A stretch of 19,678 nucleotides of DNA, from contig JAGRCC010000273.1 of NCBI GenBank assembly GCA_020433785.1, positions 1-19,678 on the forward strand, read 5' to 3'. The translations under genes and the position numbers were made by a program. Below are positions 1-7,533 of the stretch, one piece after another (the first letter of the stretch is position 1; every line of letters begins with the position of its first letter). This DNA comes from Anaerolineae bacterium (GTDB taxonomy: Bacteria; Chloroflexota; Anaerolineae; 4572-78; J111). The notes below the pieces were generated by a model that worked only from the letters and a program-made list of their open reading frames with translations, had not been told where the DNA came from and did no database searches.

Positions 1-215
1 TAAGCTTTATTATCGGTTCCTCGCCGACACCCACTACTGCTCCCCAAGGCGATACCCAGACTACTATTTCCACGCCACCGCCTCTTAATGAAGAAGCCGC
101 TACCGAAGAAGCCGCCACCGAAGAAAACAGTACATCAGAAAATAGTGATGCACCCACTGATGAGGCTCCAGCCGGTGCATCTGAGACAACCCCTGAGGTG
201 GATACCGGCAATTAG
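1..215 (+). CDS. C-terminal end of an unidentified protein (5' truncated by window)
   Basis: The frame beginning at base 3 is open to a TAG at 213-215 and encodes the last 70 or so residues of a protein that starts outside the window. The visible part opens with a short hydrophobic stretch (FIIGSS) and is then low in complexity, rich in Thr, Pro, Glu and Ala, and strongly acidic. A 15-bp tandem repeat at 90-119 encodes EEAAT twice. Such tails are common as disordered extracytoplasmic or cytoplasmic ends, and nothing in it identifies the family. A terminator follows at 309-353, so this looks like the last gene of its transcript. The product is unknown. Confidence 0.6.
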   Translation, partial: SFIIGSSPTPTTAPQGDTQTTISTPPPLNEEAATEEAATEENSTSENSDAPTDEAPAGASETTPEVDTGN

Positions 216-308
216 GCCTTAACATTGTAGCAAGACATAACTGGGATACGATGGTCACTTACATTTTTCGACGGCGAAAAATTTAATCGATTAACCAAAT
301 TCTGATAT

Positions 309-353
309 ATCCGCTTGAACCTCTAAAACATGTTAAAGCGGATTTTGTCTTTT
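309..353 (+). terminator. Rho-independent terminator upstream of the adenylate kinase gene
   Basis: An 8-bp perfect stem (ATCCGCTT at 309-316 with AAGCGGAT at 336-343) extends by three further pairs after one mismatch. It is followed by the T-rich run TTTTGTCTTTT at 343-353. It most likely ends the transcript of the gene that stops at 215. It could also act as an attenuator for the gene at 401, since it lies only 48 bp before that start. Confidence 0.7.
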
Positions 354-400
354 AAGTCCCGGTCAAATCAAAAAAATATAATTACCCAAGGAGATAGTTA

Positions 401-1828
401 ATGAACGTTGTCTTAATTGGTCCTTCAGGAGCAGGCAAGGGTACCCAAACCAGTCGGCTGGTACCGACGTTTGGCTTTGAGCAAATTTCCATCGGCGATA
501 TGATCAGAGCCGGAACGGCAGAGCCAACCACGCTGGGCAAAATGGTTAAAAAATACCTGGATCAGGGCCAATTAGTGCGCGACGAAGTGGTCGATGCGCT
601 GATAAAAGCGAAACTATTGAATTGGGATTACGCCGATGGGGTCATTTTCGACGGCTTCCCACGCACCGAATATCAGGCCAAGTTTTTAGATGAGCTGTTG
701 AGTGAACTGGGCTATACCCTGGATGTGGTCATCTACCTGGATGTAACAGACGTCGAGGTTAAAGAACGCTTAAAAGGCCGGATCGTCTGCCGGAAATGTT
801 ACACGCCCTACCATGAAATCTATAATCCGTTTACGATTTGTACAGTGTGCGGCAGCCGCCAAAGCTACCGGCGCGAGGATGATAAGCCGGAAATTGTCGA
901 AGCCCGGCTGAGAGATTTCCATCGCCTGGCCGACCCGCTGGTCGAATATTACTATAAAACAGGCCAACTGGCCGTTGTCAATGGTGAGGGGTCAATCAGC
1001 CAGGTTAACCAGCGCCTCGTCAATCTGCTCCAGGCGGTTGAACGCACCGAAGTTCGGCCGGCCACGCTGGAGGAAGTCGAGCGTATTCAGGCCCTTAAAG
1101 ATCAAAGTGCGGTGCTGACCCAAGCCGAAGCCGCTTATAGCTTGGATTTGGTGTTGCTCGGCGGACCCGGTTCGGGCAAAGGCACTCAGGCTGAAAAATT
1201 ATGTAAGACCTTAGCCGTGTCTCACGTCTCCACGGGCGAGTTATTTCGCGCACACTTTAAGAATAACACCCCCCTCGGCCAGTTGGCTAAATCTTACATC
1301 CAGCGGGGCGAGTTGGTTCCGGATGATGTCACCGAAGGAATGGTTCAAGAGCGGCTCAATCAGTCGGATGTGCAAAATGGGTTTATTCTCGACGGCTTTC
1401 CCCGCACGATCGGCCAGGCCGAAGCATTAACCGATATGATGACCGCCATGCAGCGCCGGTTGAGCGGCATCCTGTATATCAACGTATCCGACACCGAGAT
1501 TGTTAAGCGCTTGTCAGGACGCGTCACTTGTCAAGATTGCCAGACCCCGTTTCACACCATGTACAACCCCCCAGCCAAAGAAGGCATCTGCGATCACTGT
1601 GGCGGCCAGCTCCGCCGTCGAGACGATGACGAGCCGGCCACCATTCGCGCTCGATTACGTACCTATTACGGCCAAACCGCGCCGTTAATTTCCTACTATC
1701 GGGCGCTGGGCCTACTCTATGAAATCGATGGTGAAGGCGATGTCTCCGACATCACCCGGCGGATCATGGATGCCGTTCGCCTTATTGAAGAGAAGGATCG
1801 CATCCTAAATCGCGCTTCGATGGAGTAG
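401..1828 (+). CDS. adk: Tandem (fused) adenylate kinase, two complete Adk units
   Basis: Adenylate kinase interconverts ATP + AMP and 2 ADP in the cytoplasm. This 475-aa protein is about twice the usual length (roughly 210-220 aa) because it holds two Adk units in one chain. Unit 1 (about residues 1-215) has P-loop GPSGAGKGT at 7-15, the AMP-site motif DGFPRT at 84-89, and a zinc-LID with Cys130/133/147/150. Unit 2 (about 248-463) has P-loop GGPGSGKGT at 254-262, DGFPRT at 331-336, and LID Cys377/380/397/400. The LID arginines and the R-x-D-D and E-x-R-L motifs are present in both, so both may be active. Residue 31 of unit 1 is Ile where a Thr is usual (ISIGDM versus STGD/E). The ATG at 401 has a strong SD, AAGGAG, at 388-393. 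A TATAAT at 377-382 has no matching -35 and would place the start of RNA on the SD. The gene is not beside secY or ribosomal genes, where bacterial adk often sits. Confidence 0.95.
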   Translation: MNVVLIGPSGAGKGTQTSRLVPTFGFEQISIGDMIRAGTAEPTTLGKMVKKYLDQGQLVRDEVVDALIKAKLLNWDYADGVIFDGFPRTEYQAKFLDELLSELGYTLDVVIYLDVTDVEVKERLKGRIVCRKCYTPYHEIYNPFTICTVCGSRQSYRREDDKPEIVEARLRDFHRLADPLVEYYYKTGQLAVVNGEGSISQVNQRLVNLLQAVERTEVRPATLEEVERIQALKDQSAVLTQAEAAYSLDLVLLGGPGSGKGTQAEKLCKTLAVSHVSTGELFRAHFKNNTPLGQLAKSYIQRGELVPDDVTEGMVQERLNQSDVQNGFILDGFPRTIGQAEALTDMMTAMQRRLSGILYINVSDTEIVKRLSGRVTCQDCQTPFHTMYNPPAKEGICDHCGGQLRRRDDDEPATIRARLRTYYGQTAPLISYYRALGLLYEIDGEGDVSDITRRIMDAVRLIEEKDRILNRASME

Positions 1829-1837
1829 AGCCTTCTC

Positions 1838-1917
1838 ATAAATAAGCGGCTGGAGCATCAAAGCTTGCTTTGATCGTATTTGACAAAACAAGCCTTGATG
1901 CTCCCGGTTGCCTATTT
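1838..1917. terminator. Long inverted repeat, probable bidirectional terminator between convergent genes
   Basis: The arms at 1852-1867 and 1889-1904 pair over 16 bp with a single G-T mismatch, around a 21-nt loop. After a bulged region the outer sequences TAAATA and TATTTA can also pair. The left arm contains its own smaller hairpin (CAAAGC-TT-GCTTTG). It sits exactly between the end of the tandem adenylate kinase gene and the end of the minus-strand gene, overlapping the stop of the latter. There is no long U-tract, so termination is inferred from position and stem strength. Confidence 0.6.
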
Positions 1918-2133
1918 AACCGTCACTAACGGCCAGGGACAGATCCCTTTATCCCCATCGTAGCCGACCCAGTAATGATTTTGCTTCTTGGCAATACTGC
2001 TGACCTGAACCTCTTTTTGCTGTCCGGTCCGCGAGACAATGACCACGTCTCCGACCTTTATCGTTTTCCCCTGATACGTCACTTCTTCAAAATATTCAAC
2101 ATTATCGGCCAGCGGTAAGGGATGATCCATCAT
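1912..2133 (-). CDS. Small uncharacterised protein, possibly an SH3-like barrel
   Basis: This encodes 73 aa from the ATG at 2133, or 72 from the adjacent ATG at 2130. The frame is open to a further ATG at 2169, but that start has no SD and lies at or before the transcription start expected from the TATAAT at 2172-2177. In contrast AGGAG at 2136-2140 sits just ahead of the ATGATG pair. The chain has alternating hydrophobic and polar strands, with KVGDVVIVSR and HYWVGYDG as its most distinctive parts. That is the look of a small beta-barrel (SH3, Tudor or KOW-like), but no family is recognised. There is no signal peptide, membrane helix or cysteine pair. It converges on the adenylate kinase gene and is probably expressed alone. 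Function unknown. Confidence 0.7.
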   Translation of the reverse strand: MMDHPLPLADNVEYFEEVTYQGKTIKVGDVVIVSRTGQQKEVQVSSIAKKQNHYWVGYDGDKGICPWPLVTVK

Positions 2134-2135
2134 TT

Positions 2136-2140
2136 CTCCT
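2136..2140 (-). promoter_or_regulatory. Ribosome binding site fixing the start of the small protein
   Basis: AGGAG on the minus strand lies 2 nt before the first and 5 nt before the second ATG of ATGATG (2133-2128). Spacing favours the second ATG at 2130. It rules against the upstream ATG at 2169. Confidence 0.65.
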
Positions 2141-2171
2141 TTATTTTGAGTCTCCTCAATATATTTCAAAA

Positions 2172-2177
2172 ATTATA
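2172..2177 (-). promoter_or_regulatory. Probable -10 element for the small minus-strand gene
   Basis: A perfect TATAAT reads on the minus strand in an AT-rich patch. The RNA would begin near 2165 and include the AGGAG and ATG pair at 2140-2128. No good -35 hexamer is visible 16-18 bp upstream. Confidence 0.45.
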
Positions 2178-2233
2178 CATACGTTTTCTATTTTAAACTC
2201 TTTTCGTAGCTTTTTTATACGTTTTTTCAACAT

Positions 2234-2422
2234 ATGACTTCTATGCTTAAAAGCGGCGCCATGGGAATGGCTGCACACCAGGAAGTAAAAAATAATGAGC
2301 GCTTGCTGCTGCCTCAGGAACTGGCCCTGCTGGCTGAGTGTAGTAGGGTGTTTCAAGCGGTCGGCTGGTATGGTGATTTTGATCTTAATCAACCCTTAAT
2401 TCTCCGGCATCACGGAGACTGA
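2234..2422 (+). pseudogene. Remnant resembling the C-terminus of a class I SAM-dependent methyltransferase
   Basis: The frame from 2234 is open for 62 codons. Its second half reads like the tail of a Methyltransf_25-type enzyme: a Pro-Gln-Glu-Leu helix start (LLLPQELALL), then a Val-Gly strand leading to YGDFDLNQPL. In those proteins this region forms the last strand and the end of the chain. The SAM-binding part is absent, and an in-frame TAG at 2207-2209 closes the frame just upstream. No SD precedes the ATG at 2234. It is therefore read as a decayed remnant, although a small expressed protein cannot be excluded. The resemblance is from memory of the family and was not tested by search. Confidence 0.45.
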
Positions 2423-2456
2423 TTGCGATATTGCAGAAAGTGAGGAAATAACTAAA

Positions 2457-3005
2457 GTGCTAGACGAACCGACATGCTACTTGTCGCCGAAATTGGAAGG
2501 GCGCAGCCGGGCCGATGGCGGTTATGGCGTTTATGCGCGCCGGCCAATTTCGGCGCAGGAAACTTTGGTAGTCTGGGGCGGCGAAGTGGTTCCGAGTGAG
2601 AAACTCGATCAAATTCCGCCGGACATCCGTCGGTATACCCTTCAGATCGAAGAGAATTTATATTTGGTAACGACCCATGTGGGACCAGCCGACTGGGTTA
2701 ACCATTCGTGCCAGCCCAATACCGGCCTGGATGGGCAAGTCGTTCTGGTGGCCTTGCGTGATATCGCCCCCGGCGAAGAAATTTGCTACGATTATGCCAC
2801 CTCGGACGGCAGCCCTTACGATGAATTCGACTGCCGGTGCGGCGCGCCTAATTGTCGAGGCCGCGTTACTGGCAGCGACTGGTCCCTTCCGGATTTACAA
2901 GTCAAGTATGCCGGTCATTTTTCACCCTACTTACAGCGACGCATCGAACAGCTTCGCGATGTAGTTCACTTAAACGGACATCATAAACTGAATGGCCTAA
3001 GCTGA
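2457..3005 (+). CDS. SET-domain protein, lysine methyltransferase-like
   Basis: SET proteins transfer methyl from S-adenosylmethionine to lysine side chains. This 182-aa protein is little more than a SET and a post-SET domain. The N-terminal SET motif GGYGVYA is at 21-27, NHSCQPN at 82-88, and GEEICYDY at 106-113 with the conserved tyrosine. A post-SET CxCx4C follows at Cys126/128/133; with Cys84 of the NHSC motif this is the usual four-cysteine zinc site. The start is GTG at 2457, with GAGGA at 2442-2446 as a plausible SD about 10 nt ahead. A strong terminator follows at 3037-3083. Bacterial SET proteins are scattered and their substrates are mostly unknown; here the target cannot be inferred from the neighbours. 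The active-site residues look intact. Confidence 0.9.
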   Translation: MLDEPTCYLSPKLEGRSRADGGYGVYARRPISAQETLVVWGGEVVPSEKLDQIPPDIRRYTLQIEENLYLVTTHVGPADWVNHSCQPNTGLDGQVVLVALRDIAPGEEICYDYATSDGSPYDEFDCRCGAPNCRGRVTGSDWSLPDLQVKYAGHFSPYLQRRIEQLRDVVHLNGHHKLNGLS

Positions 3006-3036
3006 TCGCGCGGGTTCAAACCAATAGACTCACAAG

Positions 3037-3083
3037 GCTGGTAGTAATGGCCGGGTTAAAGCCGTTACTACCAGCTTTCTTTA
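3037..3083 (+). terminator. Rho-independent terminator after the SET-domain gene
   Basis: The arms at 3037-3051 and 3061-3075 form a 15-bp stem with one G-T pair around a 9-nt loop. TTTCTTTAT follows at 3076-3084. It lies between the SET gene and the permease gene at 3119, leaving only about 35 bp for a separate promoter. The permease transcript may therefore depend partly on read-through. Confidence 0.8.
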
Positions 3084-3118
3084 TCGGCCCGCTGCGTCAA
3101 TCTTAGAAAGGGATAATA

Positions 3119-4903
3119 ATGACATTCGAGATTTTTCTGGCCTTTACCCTTCTAATTGGAGCACTGGTCATCTTTATGCTCGACCGGTTTCCAATCGACT
3201 TTGTCGCTCTCGGTATTCTGGCAATTGTTTTGGCCTTGGGCCCGGTGTTGAATGTGACCCCCGACGAGGCCATCTCCGGCTTTAGCAATACGGCCACAAT
3301 CACCGTGCTGGCGATGTTCATTTTAAGTGGCGCCATCGAGCGCACCGGCGTTGTCAACCTGGTCGGCCAGCGGGTTATCCCGTTGGCCGGTGGCACGATC
3401 GTTAGACAAATTGTTGTCATTATGTTGATTGTGGGGCCCTTATCGGCGTTTATTAATAATACGGCGGCGGTGGCTATTCTTATGCCGATGGTTATTTCTT
3501 TGGCCCGTGAACACCGGCAAGCGCCCTCTAAATTGTTAATGCCGTTGTCTTTCTTTGCCCAGTTGGCCGGAGTTATGACGCTTATTGGAACATCGACCAA
3601 TATTTTAGCCAGTTCGTTAACGGTCAAGCAAGGTTATCCGGCTTTCTCGATATTTGAATTTTCCTCCATTGGCATCTTGATCTTTGCCACCGGAGCCGTG
3701 TATTTGCTGCTCGTGGGCCATCGCCTCCTGCCCGATCGCCGGACCGAGGCAGAAATGGTTGAAACCTACCAGCTCAAATCTTATCTGACGGAAGTGGTGG
3801 TTTTACCAAACTCAGCGCTGGTTAACCAAACAGTTTTGGAAAGCCAACTGCGTGAACAGTTCGATGTGAGTGTATTGGAAATTATCAGAGATGGGCAGCG
3901 GCTGGCTCACCCCTTGGGTGTGGAAACGATTCAAGCGTGTGATATTCTGTTTGTCAAAGCTAATACCAAGCAACTTCTCGACATGAAAGGAATCGAAGGG
4001 TTAGAACTCGAGTCGGAGCGGCATCAACGGCGCGGCAAGCTGGAAAACAAGGAAATGGCCCTTATTGAAGTAGTTATTGGGCGTAACTCTGATCTTATCG
4101 GTGGGACGCTGGAAACAACCAACTTTCGCCAGCGTTACAACTGTGTCGTTATTGCCTTGCAAAAGCATGAAGAGTTAATTCAAGAGCGCCTGAGCCAAGT
4201 GACGCTTAGCTTTGGCGACACCTTGCTGCTGCGCGGCACCAAAGACGCCCTGGCCCAGATCAAACGCGAACCCGGCTTGATTGTGACCGAAGAGACGCAG
4301 TTGGAGTCCTTCCGGACTGAAAAAGCGCCTATCGCCCTGGCTATTATCGCCGGCGTGGTGATTTTGGCCGTGTTGGGCCAGCCGATTTTGGTCACGTCGA
4401 TCATTGGCTGCGTGCTGGTGGTTTTGACCGGCTGTTTGACCATGAACGAACTGCACGACTCGATCCGGCTGGATGTGATTTTTCTGTTGGCCGGGGTTAT
4501 TCCGCTGGGTCTGGCGTTAGAAAAAACCGGCGGCGCGCAATATCTGGCCCAATTGGCCGCCGGTTCGGCCGCCTATGTCCCACCGCTGGTGGTTCTTGGC
4601 ATTTTTTATCTCATGACAATGACCATGACCGAACTGATCTCCAACAACGCCACGGTGGTGGTTATGATCCCGGTTGGGGTCGCAACGGCGCAACTGCTGG
4701 GCCTGGATGCACGTGCTTTTATATTGGCGATTATGTTTGCCGCTTCAACCAGTTTTTCTACGCCGGTCGGCTACCAAACTAACACGATGATCTATGGGCC
4801 GGGCGGCTACAAATTTTTGGATTTTACGCGGGTGGGTCTGCCGTTAAATTTGCTGTTAGCGGTGGTCACACCTATCTATATCTATTTCCTTTGGGGACTT
4901 TAA
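3119..4903 (+). CDS. SLC13/DASS-type permease with two central RCK_C (TrkA-C) domains
   Basis: This 594-aa inner-membrane protein belongs to the sodium/anion (dicarboxylate, sulfate, phosphate) symporter-like permeases. Transmembrane blocks at about 1-205 and 400-594 carry the two inverted-repeat signature loops, INNTA at 112-116 with GTSTN at 157-161, and SNNAT at 508-512 with STPVGYQTN at 547-555. Between them lie two soluble RCK_C domains at about 222-296 and 312-388, which in this family are regulatory ligand-binding modules. The ATG at 3119 has a good SD (AAAGGG at 3107-3112). It heads a three-gene run: the MFS gene begins 6 nt after its stop. The transported anion cannot be read from the sequence. 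The family assignment is firm. Confidence 0.93.
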   Translation: MTFEIFLAFTLLIGALVIFMLDRFPIDFVALGILAIVLALGPVLNVTPDEAISGFSNTATITVLAMFILSGAIERTGVVNLVGQRVIPLAGGTIVRQIVVIMLIVGPLSAFINNTAAVAILMPMVISLAREHRQAPSKLLMPLSFFAQLAGVMTLIGTSTNILASSLTVKQGYPAFSIFEFSSIGILIFATGAVYLLLVGHRLLPDRRTEAEMVETYQLKSYLTEVVVLPNSALVNQTVLESQLREQFDVSVLEIIRDGQRLAHPLGVETIQACDILFVKANTKQLLDMKGIEGLELESERHQRRGKLENKEMALIEVVIGRNSDLIGGTLETTNFRQRYNCVVIALQKHEELIQERLSQVTLSFGDTLLLRGTKDALAQIKREPGLIVTEETQLESFRTEKAPIALAIIAGVVILAVLGQPILVTSIIGCVLVVLTGCLTMNELHDSIRLDVIFLLAGVIPLGLALEKTGGAQYLAQLAAGSAAYVPPLVVLGIFYLMTMTMTELISNNATVVVMIPVGVATAQLLGLDARAFILAIMFAASTSFSTPVGYQTNTMIYGPGGYKFLDFTRVGLPLNLLLAVVTPIYIYFLWGL

Positions 4904-4909
4904 GACGTT

Positions 4910-6220
4910 ATGAAACAAGCACTTACATTTCGATCAGCCCGCGCTGTACCTCGACAATACCATGCCAACTTTCACCATCTATACCTTGATATCGCTTGGT
5001 TTGGCCTGCTCAACGGCAGCGCCATTGCTTTTGTGGCCGTTTACGCCGCTCGACTGGGAGCAACACCCCTGCAACTGGGCCTTATTACGGCCGGTCCGGC
5101 TATGGTCAATCTGGCCTTTACCCTACCGGCCGGTCGCTGGCTTGAAGGCCGGCCCCTGGGTAAGGCCGTTTTTTGGACCTCTGTTTTAAACCGTATGGTT
5201 TATTTGCTGTGGGCCTTCCTGCCGATCTTTTTCATGCCTCAGGGTCAAATTTGGCTGCTGATTGGCTTAACCTTGCTAATGAGCATCCCCGGAACCGCGT
5301 TGGCCGTGGGCTTTAACGCCCTCTTTGCCGAGGCCGTACCCCCGGAATGGCGCGGCCATGTGGCCGGTATTCGCAATGCACTGCTGGCGGCTTCGCTGAT
5401 TTTGACCTCGCTCCTGTGCGGTCTTATTCTTAACTATCTGCCGTTTCCGCTCGGCTATCAGGTGGTGTTTGCTTTAGGATTTTTGGGGGCGGCGTTAAGC
5501 AGTTTTCATCTGTGGTTTGTGCGCCCGCTGCCCGGCAGCAAAACTCAGCCGAAAAATGACCGGGCCATTGGAGATTTTGCCCGGCCCGGTTCCATTCGCA
5601 CGTTGGGCGACGGCTCTCGGGCCTCAGTGGGGCTAAGATATCTGATCCAGGGGACGCAGCGCTTACTGCGCATCGATATTCTGTCCGGCCCCTTTGGGCC
5701 CATCGTAATGGTGCTGTTTGCCTTTCATCTGGCCCAATATTTGGCCATTCCACTTTTCCCCATTTACTATGTGGATAAACTCCACCTGACCGATTTTGAG
5801 ATTAGCCTGGGAACGGTTATCTTCTATGTGATGGTGCTGCTCGGCTCAACTCAATTGGCTGCGTTGGTTGATAAACTGAGCAATCAGCGCGTAATGGCTA
5901 TGGGGGTCATACTATTAAGCGGCTATCCGGCCCTGCTCGCTGTCAGTCATGGAGTAGGCGGCTATTTTTTGGCTTCGGTGGTTGGCGGGCTGGCCTGGGG
6001 ACTGGTTAACGGCGCGCTGGGTAACTACGTACTTGATCGAGCGCCGCACCACGACCGGCCGGCTTGTTTGGCCTGGTATAACCTGGCTTTCAACGCGGCG
6101 ATTTTAGTGGCCTCTCTGGCCGGACCGCTGCTGGCTGACGTCATCGGTATCTCGACGGCGCTGCTGCTCATTGCGCTATGGCGTTTTCTGGCCGCGTTGT
6201 CGATTTGGCGGTGGGGATAG
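4910..6220 (+). CDS. Major facilitator superfamily (MFS) permease
   Basis: This 436-aa protein has about 12 predicted membrane helices in two halves, separated by a basic, less hydrophobic loop at about 205-255. Near the first cytoplasmic loop is the motif AGRWLEGRPLGK, matching the MFS loop 2-3 signature (G-x-x-x-D/E-R-x-G-R-[KR]) loosely. The helices are followed by a second-half equivalent near VDKLSNQRVM. The start at 4910 is 6 nt beyond the stop of the SLC13-type permease gene, so the two are co-transcribed and probably translationally coupled. The substrate is unknown. Drug or metabolite efflux is possible, but nothing visible decides it. Confidence 0.88.
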   Translation: MKQALTFRSARAVPRQYHANFHHLYLDIAWFGLLNGSAIAFVAVYAARLGATPLQLGLITAGPAMVNLAFTLPAGRWLEGRPLGKAVFWTSVLNRMVYLLWAFLPIFFMPQGQIWLLIGLTLLMSIPGTALAVGFNALFAEAVPPEWRGHVAGIRNALLAASLILTSLLCGLILNYLPFPLGYQVVFALGFLGAALSSFHLWFVRPLPGSKTQPKNDRAIGDFARPGSIRTLGDGSRASVGLRYLIQGTQRLLRIDILSGPFGPIVMVLFAFHLAQYLAIPLFPIYYVDKLHLTDFEISLGTVIFYVMVLLGSTQLAALVDKLSNQRVMAMGVILLSGYPALLAVSHGVGGYFLASVVGGLAWGLVNGALGNYVLDRAPHHDRPACLAWYNLAFNAAILVASLAGPLLADVIGISTALLLIALWRFLAALSIWRWG

Positions 6221-6260
6221 CCCTACTATTTTTATAGCTATTCTTCTGTGGGAGTTATTA

Positions 6261-7400
6261 ATGTATCCGACAATGTTGGGATCATACGGAGCCTGGGCGG
6301 CTTCGTTGCTGGGCGATGAGCCGCCCATCCTGTCTTTTCGGCGTGACGAATGGACCGATGTGACGGCCTGGCAATCGGTGGCTCGGCAGCGCGTGCTGGA
6401 GAGGCTGGCTTCGCCGGCTATCGGCCCCCCACCCGAAGTTTCGATCGACAGTCACTTTACTTACGATGACCTTCACGTAGAACTGCTATCGTGGCAGCCG
6501 CTTGCCGGCCCTCGAGCCGAAGCCATTTTTCTGAAGCCGGCCGGAGCGGCGGGTCCCCTCCCCGGGGTTTTGGCCTTGCACGATCATGGCGGCAAGAAAT
6601 ATTTTGGCAAACGCAAAATAGCGCAAACCACCCACCAATGTCATCCGATGATCAGTGAGCATTACATCGAATTCTATGGCGGCGTACCGTGGACCAACCA
6701 GTTAGCCCGGCGTGGCTATGCCGTGCTAATTCCCGATGCCTACGCCTTTGGCAGTCGCCGAGTTCGACTGGCCGATGTGCCGGAGACGATCAGAGGCGGC
6801 CTGGCTGATAAGACGCTCGAAACCACCGAAAGTATTCAAGCCTATGATCGTTGGGCCGCCGAGCACGAATCGATCATGGCCAAATCGCTATTTTGCGCCG
6901 GGACCACCTGGCCGGGCGTCTTGTTAGCCGAAGATATGCGAGCTTTAGATATTCTCTGCCGGCGTGATGATGTCGATGCCGCGCGCGTCGGCTGTGGCGG
7001 GCTATCCGGCGGCGGGCTGCGAACGCTATTACTGGGCGGGCTTGATCCCCGCATTCAATGTGCCGTCTGCGCCGGCATGATGACGACCTGGCGAGATTTT
7101 TTGCTCAACACCGCCTACACCCACACCTGGATGATCTACATTCCGCTGCTGCCCTCAGAGCTGGATTATCCGGAAATATTGGGGCTACGGGTGCCCCTGC
7201 CCACTTTAGTTTTGAATAACACGGAAGACGCGCTCTTTACCCTCACAGAAATGGAACGCGCCGACAGCATCCTACAACAAATTTATGCCAAGGCCGAGGC
7301 TCAAGCTCGCTATCAAAGCCACTTTTTTCCGGGACCCCACAAGTTCGATTTAGCTATGCAGTCCACAGCGTTCGATTGGTTTGATCGATGGCTTCAATAG
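6261..7400 (+). CDS. Alpha/beta hydrolase (dienelactone hydrolase/acetyl-xylan-esterase-like)
   Basis: This 379-aa protein is a predicted serine hydrolase. The oxyanion-hole region is HDHGG at 107-111, the nucleophile elbow GLSGG puts the serine at 249, the acid is probably Asp323 in NNTEDALF, and the histidine His360 in GPHKFD. This order and spacing fit the alpha/beta hydrolase fold. The N-terminal 60-90 residues form a helical cap-like extension of the kind seen in Abhydrolase_7-type proteins. The frame is open upstream to 6171, inside the MFS gene, but the ATG at 6261 has GGAG at 6251-6254 and a 40-nt gap from the MFS stop, so it is preferred. It is probably the last gene of the 3119-7400 run. 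There is no signal peptide, so it acts in the cytoplasm. The substrate is unknown. Confidence 0.85.
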   Translation: MYPTMLGSYGAWAASLLGDEPPILSFRRDEWTDVTAWQSVARQRVLERLASPAIGPPPEVSIDSHFTYDDLHVELLSWQPLAGPRAEAIFLKPAGAAGPLPGVLALHDHGGKKYFGKRKIAQTTHQCHPMISEHYIEFYGGVPWTNQLARRGYAVLIPDAYAFGSRRVRLADVPETIRGGLADKTLETTESIQAYDRWAAEHESIMAKSLFCAGTTWPGVLLAEDMRALDILCRRDDVDAARVGCGGLSGGGLRTLLLGGLDPRIQCAVCAGMMTTWRDFLLNTAYTHTWMIYIPLLPSELDYPEILGLRVPLPTLVLNNTEDALFTLTEMERADSILQQIYAKAEAQARYQSHFFPGPHKFDLAMQSTAFDWFDRWLQ

Positions 7401-7464
7401 AAAGTTGATAAAAGCCGCCTGACAGCAGAAAAAAGGGATTTAGTATCGGTAGTCTCTACGTCGA

Positions 7465-7493
7465 TTGTTTTCTTTGATGAGAAGGTGTATAGT
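7465..7493 (+). promoter_or_regulatory. Putative promoter of the PAS-like gene
   Basis: TTGTTT at 7465-7470 and TATAGT at 7488-7493 are separated by 17 bp, close to the vegetative consensus. They lie 40 bp upstream of the GTG start, in a gap after the hydrolase gene. Confidence 0.5.
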
Positions 7494-7533
7494 TTAACTA
7501 AATAGCGTCGAACTTATTGAACTAGGAGTACCC

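Noticed and set aside
263..294. A/T-rich 8-bp hairpin (263-282) and the palindrome TTAATCGATTAA (283-294)
   Set aside because: The hairpin lacks GC content and a T-tract, and the true terminator is at 309-353. The palindrome could be an operator but nothing ties it to a regulator.
2156..2392. 78-codon minus-strand open frame
   Set aside because: It is antisense to the methyltransferase-like remnant, has no SD or recognisable motif, and overlaps the promoter region of the small minus-strand gene.
3103..3627. 174-codon minus-strand open frame
   Set aside because: It is a shadow of the SLC13-type permease gene, which has conserved motifs in the plus frame; the minus translation is compositionally odd.
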